Shown here in pieces: positions 5,375 to 6,895 of a DNA stretch of 6,895 nt (position 1 is its first letter; every line of letters begins with the position of its first letter). The stretch is from NCBI GenBank assembly GCA_900554265.1, contig USGZ01000088.1:1-6895 (forward strand), in the 5' to 3' direction. The notes beneath the pieces were generated by a model. That model ran no database searches. It saw only the letters and a program-made list of their open reading frames with translations, and was not told the origin of the DNA. A program made the position numbers and the translations under genes. The stretch is from an uncultured Porphyromonadaceae bacterium. Its GTDB lineage: Bacteria > Bacteroidota > Bacteroidia > Bacteroidales > Muribaculaceae.

Positions 5375-5908
5375 ATGGACAAGAAGACTATATGGGACAT
5401 GGGCCGCGCTTCCGTAGAGGAATTCCACCGCCAGCGGAAAGCTCCTCTGGCGGTTGTACTCGACAACGTGCGTTCCCTCAACAACATAGGCTCTATTTTC
5501 CGCACCTCCGACGGCTTCGCCGCCCGCGAGGTCGTTCTCTGCGGCATATCCGCCTGCCCGCCCTCGCCGGAAATACACAAGACTGCCCTCGGAGCCGAGC
5601 TCAGCATGGACTGGCGCCATTTCGACTCCACCATGGAGGCCGTGACCGTCCTGCGCGCCGAAGGCTGGACCATAGTCTGCCTGGAGCAGGTCAAGGACAG
5701 CATCTCGCTCGAGGACTTCCGCCCCGACCCCGCGCGCAAGTACGCCATAATCGTAGGCAACGAGGTCGACGGCGTAGACCCCGCCGTTGTCGACGTAGCC
5801 GACATCTGGCTCGAAATACCCCAGAGCGGCACAAAGCACTCCCTCAACGTCGCCGTCAGCGCCGCCCTGGCCATGTGGCCCGTTTACTCCTCATTCTTAA
5901 AATATTGA
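5375..5908 (+). CDS. SpoU/TrmH-family RNA 2'-O-methyltransferase
   Basis: This 177-residue SPOUT-fold enzyme transfers a methyl group from S-adenosylmethionine to a ribose 2'-OH in tRNA or rRNA. The three SpoU motifs are present: NNIGSIFRTSDGF (36-48, with N37 and the catalytic arginine R43), IIVGNEVDGV (125-134) and IPQSGTKHSLNVAVSAALA (148-166), the last two forming the trefoil knot that binds SAM. It is a bare catalytic domain without the N-terminal substrate-binding domain of RlmB. The motifs, notably SLNV, look closer to TrmH/RlmB than to TrmL. The frame is open upstream to 5201, but that stretch crosses the tRNA and terminator, so the ATG at 5375 is chosen. No obvious promoter lies between terminator and start. 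The LD-carboxypeptidase gene follows after 2 bases. The family is sure; the target nucleotide is not. Confidence 0.92.
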   Translation: MDKKTIWDMGRASVEEFHRQRKAPLAVVLDNVRSLNNIGSIFRTSDGFAAREVVLCGISACPPSPEIHKTALGAELSMDWRHFDSTMEAVTVLRAEGWTIVCLEQVKDSISLEDFRPDPARKYAIIVGNEVDGVDPAVVDVADIWLEIPQSGTKHSLNVAVSAALAMWPVYSSFLKY

Positions 5909-5910
5909 CC

Positions 5911-6828
5911 ATGATTCCCGAAACCGTAACTTTCCCGCAGCCCCTGCGCCGGGGCAACAAGATAGCCATTTGCTCTCCCGCCGGTCCTATCGACGCCTAC
6001 AAGGTCGATGGTGCCGTCGAGGCCCTCGAGGCCCAGGGTTGGCAGCCAGTGGTCATGCCCCATACCCTCGGCCGCTTCGGCAACTACTCCGGCACCGCCG
6101 ACGAGCGCTACAGCGACATGGCCGAAGCCCTGACCAATCCGGACTACCGCGCCGTGCTCTGCTCGCGGGGCGGCTACGGCGTTGTGCATATCATGGACCG
6201 CCTCTCGCGCCTGCCCCTCGCCGACGACCCCAAGTGGGTGATCGGTTACTCTGACATCTCGGCCATGCACGCCCTGATGGCCTCAAAGGGCATCGCCAGC
6301 ATCCATGCGCCAATGGCTGTCCAGATAATGCTCGGCGACAGCGACCCGGACACCGCCACCCTCTTCTCGATTCTCCGCGGCGAGCGGCCGGCCCACATCT
6401 TCCCCTCGCATGAGTTCGACCACCCCGGAATCGCCACCGGCCGCCTCTACGGCGGCAACGTGGCCGTGCTGGCGGAACTGATTTCGACGCCTTACGACAT
6501 TCTCCGTCCCGATACCGTCCTCTTTATCGAGGACATCGGCGAACCAATTTATAAGATAGAGCGCATACTCTACCAGCTGCGACTGAGCGGAGTGCTCGAT
6601 AATCTGCGAGGTCTGATTGTCGGCCAGTTCACCGAATATAAGCCTGACCGCAACTATACGGCCATGGAGCAGATGGTGCGCGACATGACCTCGACGGTGA
6701 AATATCCCGTAGCCTTCGGTGTGCCCGTGGGCCATGTGGACCACAATCTGCCTATGATCGAGTCGGCCGACGTCACCCTCAAAGTCTCGCCCTCAGGCAG
6801 CAATTCCCTGATCTTCCACCGCTCCTGA
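5911..6828 (+). CDS. LD-carboxypeptidase (peptidase family S66, LdcA-like)
   Basis: This 305-residue cytoplasmic serine peptidase removes the terminal D-alanine from murein tetrapeptides during peptidoglycan recycling. The Ser-Glu-His triad is visible: S114 in GYSDIS (112-117), E207 in FIEDIGEPIYKIERIL (205-220) and H275 in GVPVGHVDH (270-278). The spacing closely follows that of Pseudomonas aeruginosa LdcA (S115, E217, H285). SRGGYG (85-90) and GRLYGGN (177-183) are further family marks. There is no signal peptide, and the length (about 300) is normal. The ATG at 5911 sits 2 bases after the methyltransferase stop, so the two genes form an operon; the open frame upstream of it is a shadow of the methyltransferase. 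MccF (microcin C immunity) is in the same family and cannot be fully excluded, but housekeeping recycling is more likely. Confidence 0.93.
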   Translation: MIPETVTFPQPLRRGNKIAICSPAGPIDAYKVDGAVEALEAQGWQPVVMPHTLGRFGNYSGTADERYSDMAEALTNPDYRAVLCSRGGYGVVHIMDRLSRLPLADDPKWVIGYSDISAMHALMASKGIASIHAPMAVQIMLGDSDPDTATLFSILRGERPAHIFPSHEFDHPGIATGRLYGGNVAVLAELISTPYDILRPDTVLFIEDIGEPIYKIERILYQLRLSGVLDNLRGLIVGQFTEYKPDRNYTAMEQMVRDMTSTVKYPVAFGVPVGHVDHNLPMIESADVTLKVSPSGSNSLIFHRS

Positions 6829-6843
6829 AAGCCCGAAGGCTTT
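6828..6843 (+). terminator. Short hairpin after LD-carboxypeptidase gene, weak terminator
   Basis: AAAGCC-CGAA-GGCTTT is a perfect 6-bp stem that begins within the stop codon. On the minus strand the loop reads TTCG closed by C-G, an ultra-stable tetraloop, so it may act in both directions. Only three T follow on each side, so as a terminator it is weak. Confidence 0.45.
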
Positions 6844-6849
6844 CTGAAT

Positions 6850-6877
6850 GCATAATGCATAATTCATAATGCATAAT
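6850..6877. repeat. Tandem heptamer repeat, four units
   Basis: Four head-to-tail 7-base units: GCATAAT, GCATAAT, TCATAAT, GCATAAT; only the third differs, by one base. The array is almost free of G and C in a very GC-rich region and contains three ATGCAT palindromes, the first beginning 2 bases upstream at 6848. It lies in the spacer after the LD-carboxypeptidase gene. Function is unknown; it may be one member of a dispersed repeat family. Confidence 0.8.
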
Positions 6878-6878
6878 T

Positions 6879-6895
6879 AAAAAGGCGGCGGCTTG
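6879..6895. terminator. Possible left half of a bidirectional terminator, cut by window end
   Basis: AAAAA followed by GGCGGCGGCTTG at the right edge. Read on the minus strand this is a GC-rich arm followed by five T, as at the 3' end of an intrinsic terminator for a convergent gene beyond the window. The other arm is not visible, so this is a guess. Confidence 0.3.

Noticed and set aside
5192..5839. 215-codon open frame on the minus strand across tRNA and methyltransferase
   Set aside because: Antisense to a well-supported tRNA and SpoU gene; no motif.
6850..6877. Heptamer repeat as the REP target of the transposase at the other end of the window
   Set aside because: It does not form the GC-rich hairpin with a short recognition tetranucleotide typical of REP elements, and it is 6 kb away.

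Overview
This window is a compact, GC-rich piece of a Bacteroidales-type genome, possibly Muribaculaceae-like. The evidence is a gldE-gldD pair, Bacteroidetes-type promoters (TAnnTTTG at -7), an acidic stretch directly after a lipoprotein cysteine, and mostly absent Shine-Dalgarno sequences. It splits at a divergent intergenic region (about 5115-5241) into a leftward and a rightward block.

The leftward block (minus strand, 5191 down to the left edge) reads gldE (CNNM/CBS/CorC membrane protein) - gldD (lipoprotein) - 4'-phosphopantetheinyl transferase - outer-membrane phospholipase A (pldA) - lipoprotein with a DUF4369-like N-terminus and a cysteine-less thioredoxin-like C-terminus - REP-associated-type Y1 (HUH) transposase, cut by the window edge. 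gldE/gldD and gldD/transferase overlap by four bases (ATGA). pldA/lipoprotein and lipoprotein/transposase are separated by 2 and 3 bases. Only the 71-base gap before pldA could hold an internal promoter. The block is therefore probably one or two operons devoted mainly to the cell envelope, with a transposase-family gene at the tail.

The rightward block (plus strand) starts with a well-formed promoter and tRNA-Leu(CAA), followed by a strong intrinsic terminator. A SpoU/TrmH-type RNA methyltransferase begins 11 bases after the terminator's T-run. An LD-carboxypeptidase (peptidase family S66, peptidoglycan recycling) follows 2 bases later. The block ends with a small hairpin, a tandem AT-rich heptamer repeat and what looks like half of another terminator at the window edge.

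The most unusual points are these. gldE has no usable ATG: an in-frame ATG with a good GGAGG sequence is stopped by TAA after two codons, and the gene appears to start at TTG 12 bases later. The transposase carries an extra C-terminal region and sits in frame 3 bases behind a lipoprotein gene. A tRNA-Leu(CAA) lies directly beside a tRNA-methyltransferase-type gene. I see no CRISPR array, defence island or other clearly new multi-gene system.
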